From assembly GCA_001969505.1 (NCBI GenBank), contig LSSK01000070.1, positions 1 through 64,000 on the forward strand: DNA of 64,000 nucleotides. Reading direction: 5' to 3'. Each line of letters begins with the position of its first letter. Positions within the stretch are counted from its first letter, which is position 1. The DNA is from Zancudomyces culisetae (taxonomy: Eukaryota; Kickxellomycota; Harpellomycetes; Harpellales; Legeriomycetaceae). The notes beneath the pieces are model-generated. The model was given only the letters and a program-made list of their open reading frames with translations. It did not search any database and had not been told where the DNA came from. Of the stretch, positions 44,914-57,713 are shown in pieces. The position numbers and the translations under genes are program-made.

Positions 44914-45624
44914 TTTGAATTGCTTAGTTTAACCGTTGTTGTTGTTAAATATTCATTCTCGTAAAGCCGGGTAGTGATAGCTGTAAATATATTGACGAAA
45001 GAAAAGGATACCCGGGTTATATTACATCAAGACGTTTTTGTGTCTTTGGGTGTTCATTTTAGAGATTAATTTTGGTAATAAGCACACCATATAACTGAAA
45101 CAGAAATAGAAACGATTCGTCATTAACAGTTGTGATTTTATCAATTTAGGAATTACAGATGGTTTTTTGAACCAGCTTTCCAGCTGTTTGGAAGGAGGCT
45201 CCAAAGGTGCCAAAGACCCATAAAAACTGAGGTGCTTCATAATGGAAGCTTTAGATTATGGTTATAAGCTATTTTATTCCCAACTGATACGTACAAAAGA
45301 AGATAGCCACATTTAAAGGACTGATCGATACTATACAAGTGAAGTACTAATAAACAAAAAATACCCACCAGCCATCACCACTTGTGTGATTCAGCGGGTT
45401 AATAATTTCCATATTCTGGCCGTGCATATTTAACTTCTCCCAAGTAAGAAAGGCATTATATAGGTAATTAATATATCTTGTTTTGGATAGTTTTTTATTT
45501 TTAAAAAACTAGTATAAAGTACTAAATAGTGGTTTTCATATTTGATTATTTGAAGGATTCAATAAAGCATCATGTTCACATTTAGAAAAGCGAACAAACT
45601 GCAAATTGGCACTTTTCAAAAGAT
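44914..45624. other. Intergenic spacer
   Basis: About 0.7 kb, no gene supported; promoter side of the ankyrin protein gene and 3' side of the glutathione transferase. Confidence 0.5.
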
Positions 45625-46308
45625 TTATCTGAATGCCTTATATCGCTCCACCAAAACATCAAGATCGCATCTGCTAGGGGCAATGCTCTTTCTTGCGTGA
45701 CAGGCATCAGCCCATGCCTTCAACCTCTCTAATCCCTCAAGCTCACTGAAACGTTTGCTACCAATGAGCATAAATACAGCATCCATCCTATCAATGAATG
45801 GAATACAAGCGATGTCAGCAACGCTAAATCTATTGCCTAATACATAGGGGCCAGTTGATGAGGTTGAAAACTCTGTAAACTTCCCGTTAACAAACTTGAG
45901 CCCATCCATTAATTTTTGGTAGGTCTGTTCCTTCTGTTCAGCATCCTTGGCTCGTATAATACCATACACATGTGGAGTGACTTTATTTGACATATACTCG
46001 ATAAACAGCCTCACTTGATATTTCTCAAAATTGTCAGCTGGCATCAACTTTAGCTGTGGATAAGTTTCCGAGATGTATTCAACAATCAAAAGGGATTCTA
46101 TCAGTATTCTACCATCATTGAGCCTGAGAGCTGGAACTTTACCTTCAGGATTTACTTGGGGATACCATGCTGGCTTATTGGACAAATCGATGTCTACCTT
46201 TTCGTATGGTACACCAGACTCGTTTAACGCAATTACTGCGCGTTGTGCGTAGGGACAAATAACTGCGTTGTAGAGTGTTGGTTTAGTTTCGCTGTGTGGA
46301 TAAGACAT
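45625..46308 (-). CDS. Glutathione S-transferase, cysteine type (omega/lambda-like)
   Basis: A complete 227-residue protein. The thioredoxin-like N-terminal domain has CPYAQR (Cys18), the cysteine active site of omega and related classes rather than a Tyr/Ser type. It continues with NPEGKVPAL and ESLLIVEYI, which bind the glutathione backbone. The all-helical C-terminal domain contains FSVADIACIPFIDR with the conserved N-capping Asp. Cysteine-type enzymes act as thiol transferases or dehydroascorbate reductases. No signal or transit peptide is evident. Confidence 0.88.
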   Translation of the reverse strand: MSYPHSETKPTLYNAVICPYAQRAVIALNESGVPYEKVDIDLSNKPAWYPQVNPEGKVPALRLNDGRILIESLLIVEYISETYPQLKLMPADNFEKYQVRLFIEYMSNKVTPHVYGIIRAKDAEQKEQTYQKLMDGLKFVNGKFTEFSTSSTGPYVLGNRFSVADIACIPFIDRMDAVFMLIGSKRFSELEGLERLKAWADACHARKSIAPSRCDLDVLVERYKAFR

Positions 46309-48642
46309 TTTTGAAATCGTTCCTTGAGAATATTTCTTTTATTTTCTTTTCTTTTTTTGTTGTATCCAAAGTACAGTTTACCTAAGACTGTTATTTTTGG
46401 AAAAGAGTAAGAGTTTGAGCTTGGTTTCTCCTTTTATACTTTTCAAAGTTTTTTTCTTGTCTATCATATAGAAGGTGCCACATCCAATGCCTTTTTCGGC
46501 CAGTTTTTCAAAACATGCAAAAGCTAGCATGTTATCCCTCTTTGGTATGTTGATCTCTAATTTTCGAAATGGGGGAAACAATTGATTACTAATCGACAAT
46601 TTATGGCCATTTATGCAGCAAATTAACAGATATGCCTTTAATCTCAGTCACAATAATTTTCGAACTTTAAAGAAAAAGTGAAACAAGGACAGTTTACAAC
46701 ACCCTGTAAAAAAAATCAACTGCGTTATGCTCTCATTTCTTTGACAGTTTGATGACTACTGTAGCCCTAATACCAAATTGCTAGAGCTGAAAAAAAAACA
46801 TCAGAAATTTGTTCAGCAACTTGGTAATATTCTCAGAGTGCCTTTTCCTCGGGCTATTTCTGAAGTTGAAACACGGCGATAATGGTGAAGAAAGAGACGT
46901 ATGCCACTGCCTATAATTTGCACTTATAACACTCGTTCAACTGTTAATTCGCTATGACGAACGAACGAGTAAATATGGATATTGAGGCTCTCATGCAAAC
47001 AAAAAAAAACTTTCGCTCTTAATTCATACAGTATAGTATTTACCCGGATAATTTTATTTTTAGGAAAGGGTTCTTTAGTTGGCATTTTTGCTGTATCGGA
47101 GTATAAACACCAAGACTTGTTGAATTTTCCTAGATTTGTGCTAGCTAATAAATACATAAGTGGAAAATTGGTTCTGGTTATACTGTGGAAATCATTTTCT
47201 GATGCGCACATGTAAAACCGCATATTTAAGCACCTTTGTAACCCATTGCATTTCGTCTAATAAGCATGGAATCCCTATTACATGTTTGTGTATACAAGCA
47301 TAAGAAAAGTAGTAGGTGTCATCCAACCAATTTTTTCTCTTTTCTCTGTTTCTGAATAAAAACAGCCGCGTGAAAAATATGCCAATAGCAGGTTATGGGA
47401 GTAAGGGAGTAAGGGAGTAACGCCCTTGGTTTTATTAATACATTCCCGTTATACCAGCTGTTTTTTCTCACCACATTTTGTAAAATGGCTTTTCTTTTAA
47501 GAATGTTAATACAGGTGGCCAGCCAATAATCAGGCTTTGCCCATAGTAATCTCTGTTTCCCACACGAACAATTAAACAGCATTTACAACCCATTTAACTC
47601 TCATCTGTCAATGACCAATGAGATTGCCAAAAAGAACTTCAACATGTTAATGGACGGTGCAGCCTAAGAATTGAAAATCAAAACTAGATTAAACAGGTCA
47701 AAAAAGGAGAGATGCAGCAGTATTACGAACATATCCCCTCATCGAAGCTACTGAATCACCTTCTTTGTATTGTTACATTCCTTTTGACTTGCATAGGAAA
47801 GTTGTCATTGAATAAAACTGTTCGATCGTCTAGAAAAACTCTGAGAAAACGTTGTGTGTGACGATTTTCTGATTCGGTTTTTTTTGTTGAGTATTTGTTT
47901 TTTTTAGAAAACTGAATAATTCCCGCTTTAACATGAGCTGAGCAGATAAAACGTATTTTCAAACCACAATAAACATCAGTTAGTTTGCACAAAGATAAAT
48001 GGAGCAAAGACATAGCAAATTATTCAATAGTGTTGAAGCTATTTAACACCAGGTGAACGTGACTTTCTTATTCGCCAAAAATCTCACATATGGTAAAAAA
48101 TAAAGTAAAGTTGAATTAAACAAAAAAAATAAAATGTGGCAAATCCGCGTGAGGACTGAAAAATCTTAACCGTAAAATATTGGAAAACAGGCCTGGATAA
48201 ACCATTGTTGATTACCAATCCACCTGAGAAACAAAATTTTATATGCCACAACCTGTGTTAATTCATGCGTTTTAATCTTCGTGTAAATAAAACGAGAAAA
48301 AAATAAGCGCATCACAAAAATTATTACATAACCTAATTTCGCCTAAAAACAGGAGCAGGCTGAAAATAGAGCTACAGATAATTTCAATGCGGGAAGTGAA
48401 ATCTGTTTCATAAAAGAAAATACTATGTACAATTCACCTAATAGCAGGCTAGATATTGCAAACCTTAAAACAGTCATACTTATATAACGCTTTTTGCAAT
48501 TTCCCAACCACAAATCCTACTGCGGCAGAAAGCAATTAAAAAAAAGAATATAGCACTATTCTGGTTTGACTGCTAAGAAAACAAGAAAATAAAAGGTGAA
48601 AGGTACACGAAAATAGCTAACAAACACAAAAAAGACAAAAGT
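46309..48642. other. 2.3-kb intergenic spacer
   Basis: Divergent region between the transferase and the OSH4-like gene. No coding block recognised. A GGGAGTAA-type triple repeat lies at about 47397-47420. Confidence 0.5.
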
Positions 48643-50412
48643 ATGACAAAGGCAGCACACCGTTTCGATAATCGAGATAATGAGGAGGAACTGGGAGAGG
48701 AATCGCGAAGTATCATAGTCAGTATTTTGACTCAGGTAGGGACCAGCATGGACCTGTCCAAAGTCACACTGCCGACCTTTGTTCTTGAGCCTAGGAGCTT
48801 TACTGAGCGCATAACAGATTTTATGTCACATCCTGACGTGATGTTGGCTGCAAACAGAACAGAGGATCCTGTTCAAAGATTTTTGATTGCAGTAAAGTCG
48901 TACATGTCTGGCTGGCATATTCACCCAAGGGGTGTAAAGAAACCATATAATCCAGTACTAGGGGAGTTTTTCAGAGGTTCTTACGAAGTTGAAAAGGATA
49001 CAAAGGCTTATTTTATATCTGAGCAAGTATCACACCACCCACCAATGACAGCCTTTTATTACACATGTCCACAAGAGGGGATACACATACACGGTGATCT
49101 GAGGCCAAAAAGTAGATTCTATGGAAACAGCGTGGGAGTAGTGCTGAATGGATTGACTAAAGTATATCTGGAGAAATGGGATGAGAGATATGAGTTAAGT
49201 TACCCAAATATGTATGCAAGAGGCATATTCTTTGGAAAGATGATTTTAGAGATTGGTGGAAAATCCTATTTCAAGTGTGAAAAGAGTGATCTGATATTTG
49301 AAGTGGATTTCAAAGTAAAGGTATGTGCTATTTTTGATTTACTTTTACTCAAACATAAAGCCTAATTATTTTATACTCGTTCGAAGATTCAAAGTATAAC
49401 TTTAATAATTATATTTGTTCACTAGGGATTATTGGGTGGTAAACACAACAAGATTGCTGGAAAGATCAAAAGGATATCAACAAATAAAGTGCTGTATGAA
49501 GTTACGGGCGACTGGCAGCATGTAATGCATTACACTGTAAGTCATTGGTATCAAATTGGTTATTTCAAAAGGCTTCTCATTTAATTCCATCACATCCTCT
49601 CCTCTCTCTCTAACTTTTTTTATTTCAAGACCTCTTTGATGATAGAACCCTTAATTTTTGTATAACAAATAGCCTGTTGAAGGGAAACAAAAGGCTGCAC
49701 CAGAGGTCCTTTTTGATTCAAAGGCCGAACACCGGACTCCACTCATTGTTAATCCAATAGAGATGCAGGAAGAAAATGAATCTAGAAGGTAATTATTTTT
49801 TTCGGATGTTATAGCTCTACTTTGTGCACAAACGTGAGCCTGAAATATTAAATATAGCTGTATTTTTCAACTACAATTACGCTTTCACTGATAACAAAAT
49901 GTAATACTCATAATAGAAAATGGGATCAAGTATCTATTGCCATCAAAAATGACGACTTGACTTCAGCCACAAGAGAAAAATCCAAAATTGAGGACAAACA
50001 AAGACATGAAGTTAAGATTGCAAAAGAAAAAGGAATAAAGTTTAAGCCAAAATTCTTTTGTCTTGGTAAAGACGGAAGGTTTGGACCATTATTTGATATG
50101 TACAAGTAAGTTCATCAAACTAAACCTTTCTTACCAGCCATATATTAGTCTCAAATATATCACATGTAAATTTTTTTTACTGGGGGGAGGAGGGGAGATA
50201 GAGAGCAAAAGGTGTAAATTCCAAACTTAACGTTACCACGCAAAAATCCATGAATATTAGAATTTCTTTCTCTATTTATTTGTAGTTTCCCAGCAGATTG
50301 CTCTAAAGAAGAGGCTGTTGAAGATTATATATACCCAAAAAAAGTTGATAACGAGCTTGTAAATATCCCCCATAACTCGGTTTGTCTTTGTGAGAATGAA
50401 ATTCCGAATTAG
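48643..50412 (+). CDS. KES1: Oxysterol-binding protein homologue (KES1/OSH4-like), 5 exons
   Basis: Exons 48643-49320, 49426-49536, 49673-49788, 49917-50105 and 50286-50412 join in phase to 406 residues (S. cerevisiae Osh4/Kes1: 434). The family fingerprint EQVSHHPP is at 127-134, preceded by KKPYNPVLGE (99-108). The C-terminal exons carry the REKSKIEDKQR helix and the GRFGPLFDM stretch. Short Osh proteins without PH or ankyrin domains exchange sterol and PI4P between membranes. The length and the absence of extra domains point to the Osh4-Osh7 group. Intron 1 uses GTATGT, the only donor of S. cerevisiae type among those I placed. Confidence 0.92.
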
Positions 50413-50691
50413 CAGAGACTTAAACTGTTTGATACAAATACACAAATGTACGCTGATGAATGGCTAGAATTACCCTTCATTTTTTTTATTTTTCGTTATT
50501 TTGAGGTTTCCCACCCTTTCTACTTTCGTTTTTATATTATATTTCCCCCCTTAAGTGCGATAAAACTTTGTAAATCCAAGCTAAAAACAAATTTTTTGTT
50601 TGTAAATCTACCTGAAATGAAGGGAATCTAGTGTAGTACTGGTAAATATCATAATGATGTTATCCCTTATTATACATTCTTGTTGTGTGAT

Positions 50692-51148
50692 TTATTTCTT
50701 TCCCTTCTTAGGCTCGCTTTCGGTTTCTAATTCATGCAAGTGAATAATACGTTAAATCATTTGTATATACTCTGCATATACGCGTTGCAATGTAAATAAT
50801 CATTCAAAATGTAAAAGGCAGTAAAAGTGATGAAAAAAGAAAAATCTTACTTTTGCGTGGGGCACCCTTTCCTCTCTTCTTCATCTGTTCAACTCTATTT
50901 AATCTCTCTATTTCGAGATAATCAACAGGCTTGCTATCCGAATCTTTGAACAAAGCCTTAAAGTTTCTGATTCTGGCATACTGAATCTCCTCTGGGGTCA
51001 AGTAGTACGATCCAATTTTGGAACCATATGGCTTTTTTCTTAGGATTCGACCGCCAGAGCGTGCATTTGTGGGGTTGAAGAAGTTTCCAAAGATTTTTGC
51101 CGATAGCTTGGCTATCTCTAGTTTTTTTGCCTTTATTGCTGCATTCAT
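50692..51148 (-). CDS. RSM27: Mitochondrial small-subunit ribosomal protein mS33 (RSM27), 2 exons
   Basis: Minus-strand exons 51148-50851 and 50726-50692 join in phase 1 to 110 residues, the same length as S. cerevisiae Rsm27. LSAKIFGNFFNPTNARSG, SYYLTPEEIQYARIR and KKRGKGAPRK are the mS33 signature. The short last exon supplies a Lys-rich end (SEPKKGKK). Without splicing the frame would run into a Phe-rich tail that does not fit the family. The protein is part of the mitochondrial 37S subunit. Confidence 0.92.
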
Positions 51149-53155
51149 TCTTTACTCTTCAAACACTTGATTTTGAATATTCAACAGAAAAAGTCGACTC
51201 GAAACGGGTGTGAATGCTGATAGTGTTGTCGATTATTTTTTTTGATGTAGGTAAGGCGCTGTTTAATCTGGTAAAAATTTGCTTTTATGTAGGTTCTTTG
51301 ATACGCCAAATTCACCAATTAGAAAGTAGCAAAAAAGAAAAATTTTTTTTTGTGAAGCATTTATCAAGGTATGGGCTAAAAAACTGAATGTACAACTCTT
51401 AAATATCATGCAAATGATGGGCTTAGATCGAGGTGAATGAATCGCTTTTGTCTCAACTCCGGTAAATTCTCTCGGAAAGAGGCGGCTAAGAAGGCTGTTT
51501 GAAAGTTAGATAATAAAACGGTCGGCTTTGTACTGTAGAAGGGTGTGGAACTGAGTCCAGATGCTGGATATTGTATCAATATCCCCTTTATAGTCTTATA
51601 AAGGCATGGTTTATTGGAATAACAGAAAATAATAAGGTGGCCATGCGTTCGGTGCCATCAGAAAAATGAGACATATCGTAGATACTATGATATATTAAAT
51701 GTAGACCGATTTCAAGGAAAGTGTGGGGGAGGGAGGTGGAGTATGGCAATTTGGGTTGGTCTAAAGCAATGGTTGACTCGGGTGGTGTAAAAGAATATTA
51801 CCTACTGATTTATCTAACGCGCTCTTTAAAGTTCTAAGGAAGACGAGGTACTGTGCTTTTCCTTTGAGCCCCTTTTAGAGGATTGAACGAAACCGGTAGT
51901 CACTTACTGACTATTCCTGAAATACAAAATCTGTAGCTATATAAATGTTATAGTTTGATTGTACAAAAAAGGGTTAAGAGAGCGAACCAGAGTATATGAT
52001 GGCATATAACAGCTATAAGAATTGCAATTGTAACGATATTACATGAGCATTGTATCATATATTTGTTTTGTCGTATGTAAAAAACGTATTTCCTGTCTTG
52101 ATATCTAAAACAACCCCCCTTCCTGCGTTGTGTTTATGGTACAACTTATTATACCAAACTACACTCATCAAAAATTATATAATAAGTACGGCTTTGTGCT
52201 AATCTTAACTTGTGGTCATTGCATGAGCCATATACATATTAGAGTAAAGTAAAATAAACGCGGAGAATAGATGAATCACCTTGAATGTATATAGTCAACG
52301 TTTCTGATCTAGCATAACATCATTACAATATCCACTCCCGCTCCTAAACCGCTGAAAACATCTCTTTTTCATGTTAAAATTACCACCACTTTTGGTAATC
52401 ACTAACAGCACAGCAAGAATAAGGCAACTTTTTTGATATAAAATAAGAAACAAGTCTTTTTATTTAAGCTAATGTGTTTTCTCAGAAGCCTAAAGACGTA
52501 TATTACGTACAAAGATGAGTGCATGTAAAATATTGTGAATCAAATAGTTAGGTTTAACTCAACTAGCTTCACTATACCCTACATTAACTGAAATATAGGA
52601 TTATGGTATAGCATCAACAACAGTACTAACAATAATGAGACACATAACTGCATTGTATTTATTCTAATCTAGTAACCTAATAACTTTGATAAACCCCAAA
52701 GTTTAGTATTTAAATAATCTATATAGGATTTAGGGAATATTTTAGTGAATAAACAAACTACACATGAAACACATTATTTTTCAATAAAACGATGCGCATT
52801 TATTCTTCAAATTATGTTTTAATGCTAACTATTATTATTTTTGAACTATCGCTTATAGCTGCAGTTTGGAATAATAAGAAGAAAAAAACTTGTGTACAAT
52901 CAAACAAACCGTTTTTCAATTCAACTTCAGTCATGGTTCAATTGTTTATTGTTAAATATTGGGTACGTGGGCTTGTTGAAAAGCTGCTTGTCCGTGATAT
53001 AATTAAACACCTCACACCCAAAAAATAGGACTCACAAAAAATGTTTTTGTTACATCCATCTATTCATTTTTAACAATCTTTTTGATAGCGTTAGTCTTAA
53101 AATATCGCGGTCTTTAATTAAAGTCCAATACTAAAATGCTAACAAAATACATCAT
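51149..53155. other. 2.0-kb intergenic spacer
   Basis: No gene confirmed. A 78-codon frame at 52792-53028 starts with a signal-peptide-like hydrophobic stretch and then becomes nondescript. It could be chance or a remote first exon for the lipase gene downstream, but I could not find a phase-compatible splice. Confidence 0.4.
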
Positions 53156-54397
53156 ATGTACAGTAGTTGTATCAGGCTTTACCCTGCAGTTAAAGCAAAT
53201 GTTGGTAACAGACTTATAGTATTTGGAAACAGCCTTTCTGACATCGGAAATCTCTTCACCCAACCACTAACCAATGGTGTACAGTGGTGGATGGGAAGAT
53301 TCTCAAACGGACCAGTGTGGAATGAGTATCTCGCAAAATGGAGTGGATCAACTTTGATTAACTATGCTTATGGTGGTGCAACATCGAACAACACAGGAAT
53401 AGAGCTTTTTGACAATATTAAAATCACAGTCCCCGACGCTTACAAACAAATTGGGATGTTCAATAGTACATTTCATGGGCTCTTTTCAAAGGCAGTACTA
53501 TCAAACGACATAGCAGCCATTGAAATCGGAGGTAATGACGTCCTAGATGGGCTTAGCGGTTTATCCAGTGGAGCTGTGGATCTTGATACCTATTCATCAT
53601 CAATAGCCTCAAGCATTGGGTCATCTATTTCGCGCTTGACAGACATGGGTTACAAAAGAATACTAGTATCGAATATACCAGACATTTCATCAAGTGCTAG
53701 AGCTTTCACCTTTCCAGCACCATTGCGTCAACAGCTTGTCACGTTTATAACAGCTATAAACACCAAAACGCAGGTTTTTATCTCACAGTTTACACAAAAT
53801 AAAGGGCTAGATCTTGAGTATATAAGAGTGCTGGACTTTTTCGGACTTGTGTACCAACTTCAGAACCCGATAGTAAGCGCCGCAATGGGGCTCAAAAATA
53901 CCACTTCACCGTGCTCTGTAACAAATACAGATGGATCATTAATTTCTGCATGCACAGACTCCAGCAAATATGCATTTATGGATGATATCCACCCAACTAC
54001 AAAAGTACACGCTCTTGTAGGGGCTGCAGCAAGAAGCATTTTGCTGGATGAAAAGTTTACTATTACAACAGATTCTGTGCTTGGATTGATCTCAGCCTAC
54101 AAGATTGATGATATCTCTACTTCAAACAACCCACTGTTCATCGCAGACTCCTTCACTACTGGAGTTACCAATGTACCAAGTTATAAAGTAGTTAGGTCTG
54201 CTCATGATGCCGCAGCCATTGCAAGAGTCGCCAATGAAGTAGCAGCGGCATATGCTTCAGCCTGGCAATCACCAACTTATGAGGGTGCTTTGCTATCAAC
54301 TACATCGTCTCCAGTCTATATCACAGGTCCATCAAAAATTCCAGCCTACTCAACAATTCGATTCTCAAGCTACATAAGACTTGGTTGCAGAGCCTAG
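53156..54397 (+). CDS. GDSL/SGNH-type lipase or esterase, N-terminus uncertain
   Basis: The frame of 413 codons carries the SGNH hydrolase blocks: I, VFGNSLSDIGN (catalytic Ser26; the family's usual GDS is GNS here); III, IGGND (Asn127); and V, DDIHP (Asp276 and His279, spaced as DxxH). Such enzymes cleave lipid or carbohydrate esters and are usually secreted. The residues before block I in this frame do not look like a signal peptide, but the overlapping frame from the ATG at 53137 does. The true start therefore either needs a splice or the gene has a one-base frame disruption near 53195-53210. The region after block V is long and Ala/Ser-rich. The substrate is unknown. Confidence 0.75.
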   Translation: MYSSCIRLYPAVKANVGNRLIVFGNSLSDIGNLFTQPLTNGVQWWMGRFSNGPVWNEYLAKWSGSTLINYAYGGATSNNTGIELFDNIKITVPDAYKQIGMFNSTFHGLFSKAVLSNDIAAIEIGGNDVLDGLSGLSSGAVDLDTYSSSIASSIGSSISRLTDMGYKRILVSNIPDISSSARAFTFPAPLRQQLVTFITAINTKTQVFISQFTQNKGLDLEYIRVLDFFGLVYQLQNPIVSAAMGLKNTTSPCSVTNTDGSLISACTDSSKYAFMDDIHPTTKVHALVGAAARSILLDEKFTITTDSVLGLISAYKIDDISTSNNPLFIADSFTTGVTNVPSYKVVRSAHDAAAIARVANEVAAAYASAWQSPTYEGALLSTTSSPVYITGPSKIPAYSTIRFSSYIRLGCRA

Positions 54398-57300
54398 TGT
54401 ATTTTTGTCACTGGTATACATTTCCTCTTTTTTTGAGTTAATTCCCCACTGTTTCAATTTAGTTATTTTTTTAAAAAATTTCTTTAGCTATGAACAAATG
54501 ATGTATATTATTAACCGATGCTTGCATTTAACGAACAAGAAAAAGACTTATTTCATACCAAACCTTATCAGTGCTGGGTATTAAAAGGACTAACTAATCA
54601 AAACCTCCATCTCCATTTACCCACTTAAGAGCCAGACCAACTTACTTCTACTACATAATCTTCAAATGTGGTATGTAACTAACTACACACATTGCCAAAC
54701 CTACTCAACTGAGTAGTTTTGGCCTCAGTTGTTACCAGTAATCGATTTTTATTTATTTTACCTCAGCAAATGATATTTTATTATACTTTTAATAGCTTTA
54801 AGGAAAGTTTGGATTCACCAGTATGAGCAATTTTATCATGAACAAACTGTGCCACACTTTCACATGTGATACTAACTTTCGGTTACTAATTTGAGGGAGG
54901 TACTATTTGCAAGGATTGTGACAATACTGAAACAAATGTTTCCTTATCAATGTGAGATCAATTGTAACCACAAATAGATTGCTTCTTGCTATTCGGTCTT
55001 CCTACTCCCCTCATCCCCCTTTTTTTTATTCCGGGCTACTTTTATTTTTATTTTTGTAATCCTACCAACTATCAAACTTTTCTTTTTATTATTTCAACAA
55101 ATGTATTATAAACAGTGACAAAAATTGCAAGCCAGTTGTGAATGAGTGTATTTTGGAGCAAGTTCTTAAACAATGAGTATTTTACCCATGTCTTAAAAAA
55201 CAAATCAACAGTACCAGGCGTAGATTTGTGAGAAGAGTCGACAGAATAGCTGCGATAGTTTTTTTTTCAAGGAGCTGGCTACGCATGTTTATACCCAATG
55301 TTTCGTTGAGTGGATGGTGATACTGATGAAAGTTGAAACACATTTAAAAACGAGTTACAGGCTATAACCAGTAATGTTTTCACATTTGTGGTTTCGTTTG
55401 AGCAGATGAGCATCAAAAGCAGAAAGATCACAAATAGTAGAACATGTTAATCCTTTATAGCACGGGGAGGTGGGGGGTTAGGTATTCAAGCATTTGATAG
55501 TTTTGTTGGGAATAATTTTGGGATCGAGGCTCAATTGGAGAATAATACACATGTTTGGCCAGTAAACTCCGGTTTTTCATGGGTTAATTCCGGTATATGC
55601 GCTTATTGGTGTAAAAAAAACTTCGTTTAATGATATATTTGTGTGTTTTATGTCATGTTTATTTACTAAACTTATTGTACAGAGGAAAAGCCAACAATTA
55701 TATTGTGGAGTTGGATCTGTTAATTTTTTTTTCCCTTGAAGTCAAGCCATGTTGAATGCATATAGTTTAGAATTTTATTTCTGGGAAAAAAAACCGTAAT
55801 CCGGAAAAGCAGAAAATCGATGAATAATTATTATTTGCTTAAAATAGAAAGCCACATTTATGATTGAATTTTGATTAGCTCTGAACAAAATGATGACGCG
55901 ATTCGAAAGACGGAAATAGAGAGTTTTGAAACGTGAGCGTAGGTTGGTACTTGCCAAAAACACGGACCTTTTATGAGTATTTATATAGAGTTTTGAGGTA
56001 CCAGCATATTTTATTGTTGAGTGTATTCATGTTATATACCGCAAAGTTGATGGTATTGGAGGGTTGGGGGTCGCAAAGGCACTTGCATGTTAGAGAAAGA
56101 ATAATAATGTTTGTTTTTTTTACGCCTTGCCCGATATGCAGTTGACTAAAAATGTCATCTTGCTTTTTTCAGAGCTATGCAAACCCAAATAAGAGCTGTA
56201 CAAACTCTGATTGTTATGATAGGAGAGAGAGCGGATGGTATTTTAAACCAATTAAATAGAAAATGGTAGCTGTTTTCCCAAGATCTATAAAATAATGTGA
56301 AGAAAAAAAAGGGGGTAGATTAACGTAAACCACATTGTATTTTTAAAATGCCTGATAAACAGGTTCTAAAAAGTGCAGAAAAATAAAGCCTAACATTGTT
56401 TTGCGTTGCAACATTTGCAGCACATGAAAATTAGTAATGCCATAATGTTTGAGGTATTCAAAATGCTTTAATATAATTTGATGAAAAAAAAAGCCAATGT
56501 ATAATGGAAAACAGTAGCGAATAAAAGAGATTGGAGAGATAAGTAAAGCTAAAAACCAATCTAACATGATCAGATGATAATTGTTGCAAAAATATACTGC
56601 CAGCTAACAAAATACTATAAAGCAAAAGAGAAAAAACCAGTCTGGTGATTAATACGTGTAGGAAAGGTGGGATTAGCTGAACAATTAACAAGCATTTTTT
56701 TGACTTTTTATACATGATGGGATGAACGGAACAGTAGAACGGAATGGGGGAAAGTTGTAGAAAAGCGGTAATGTATGAGGTGGTTATTTGCTGGACTGAT
56801 GTGATGAAAAGCATGTTGCGACAAATTTAGCGAAATCACAAATTTGGTTTGATTGTTTATACAAAATGTAAATTCTTCAATAATCATTGGGTAAAAATAG
56901 AATAGCACCATAAGATTAAAAAATACAGCCAAATTATTCGCCAATTATCTAACCAAAAGTGACTAAAGTGAAAAAAAAACAGATCAATGTGAGTGTGGCA
57001 TAGGAAACATAACCTGTGTTATTCATTTTTACGGACAATTTGTTTAATTGCCTGAATTTGTAAGTGGAGGAAAGAGTGGGAGGGAGAGGAGGGAGACGGG
57101 GGAGGGATAGAAAAAGGTTAAGTTATTACGTATACTATCACAGAATATAGTTTTAATACAAATGTGACTTTCTAAATAATGCTGAACCATTTAAACACCA
57201 ACTGACTTATGCAGTACTAAATAAAGGGGAGGGTTAAATGCGGAATAGCAAAACAAAAAAGCAAAAAAATAGAAAAAATAAATGCATTGACATGCCACAA

Positions 57301-57713
57301 ACAAAGTGGCAAAGTAATAAGGGGTAAGGGGAGGGGGGAAGATAGTAGATAAGTATGAAAAATAATCGGCCGAGAAAAAAATTAAAGAAAAAGGAACAGC
57401 TAAACATTTGGATAAGTGAAAATTCATTAAAATTGAACAATTGAAATCGGAAAGGGGGAAGGTCATAGTACCATTTAAAATCAGAAAAATAAGAAAATGC
57501 AAAAAAGAAAATAAAACACAGAAAATAGTAAATAGGAAATAGAAAAACACCAGGTTGTTACAAAAAATAACCACCAAAGAGAAACAAAAAAAAAAGTGAG
57601 GATTGATTTTATGTATAAATAGCCAAAAGTTTTTCTGGTTTTTAAATGCTTTGGATATTGTTTTAGAATAACTTTGAGTCTTAGAAAAAAGGATATATAA
57701 ATATTCAAAAGTA
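54398..57713. other. 3.3-kb intergenic spacer upstream of hexokinase
   Basis: No gene supported. Several Leu/Phe-rich minus-strand frames (56343-56944 and around 57200) reflect base composition. Purine-rich tracts occur at 57078-57106 and 57318-57345. A long regulatory region of the hexokinase gene is plausible. Confidence 0.5.
57078..57106 (+). other. G-quadruplex motif upstream of hexokinase
   Basis: G runs at 57078-57080, 57082-57084, 57091-57093, 57098-57102 and 57104-57106 with loops of 1, 6, 4 and 1 bases satisfy the canonical four-run pattern, about 610 bp before the ATG on the coding-sense strand. Confidence 0.6.

Noticed and set aside
56343-56944. Overlapping minus-strand hydrophobic frames
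   Set aside because: Several frames open at once in AT-rich spacer; none has a family signature.
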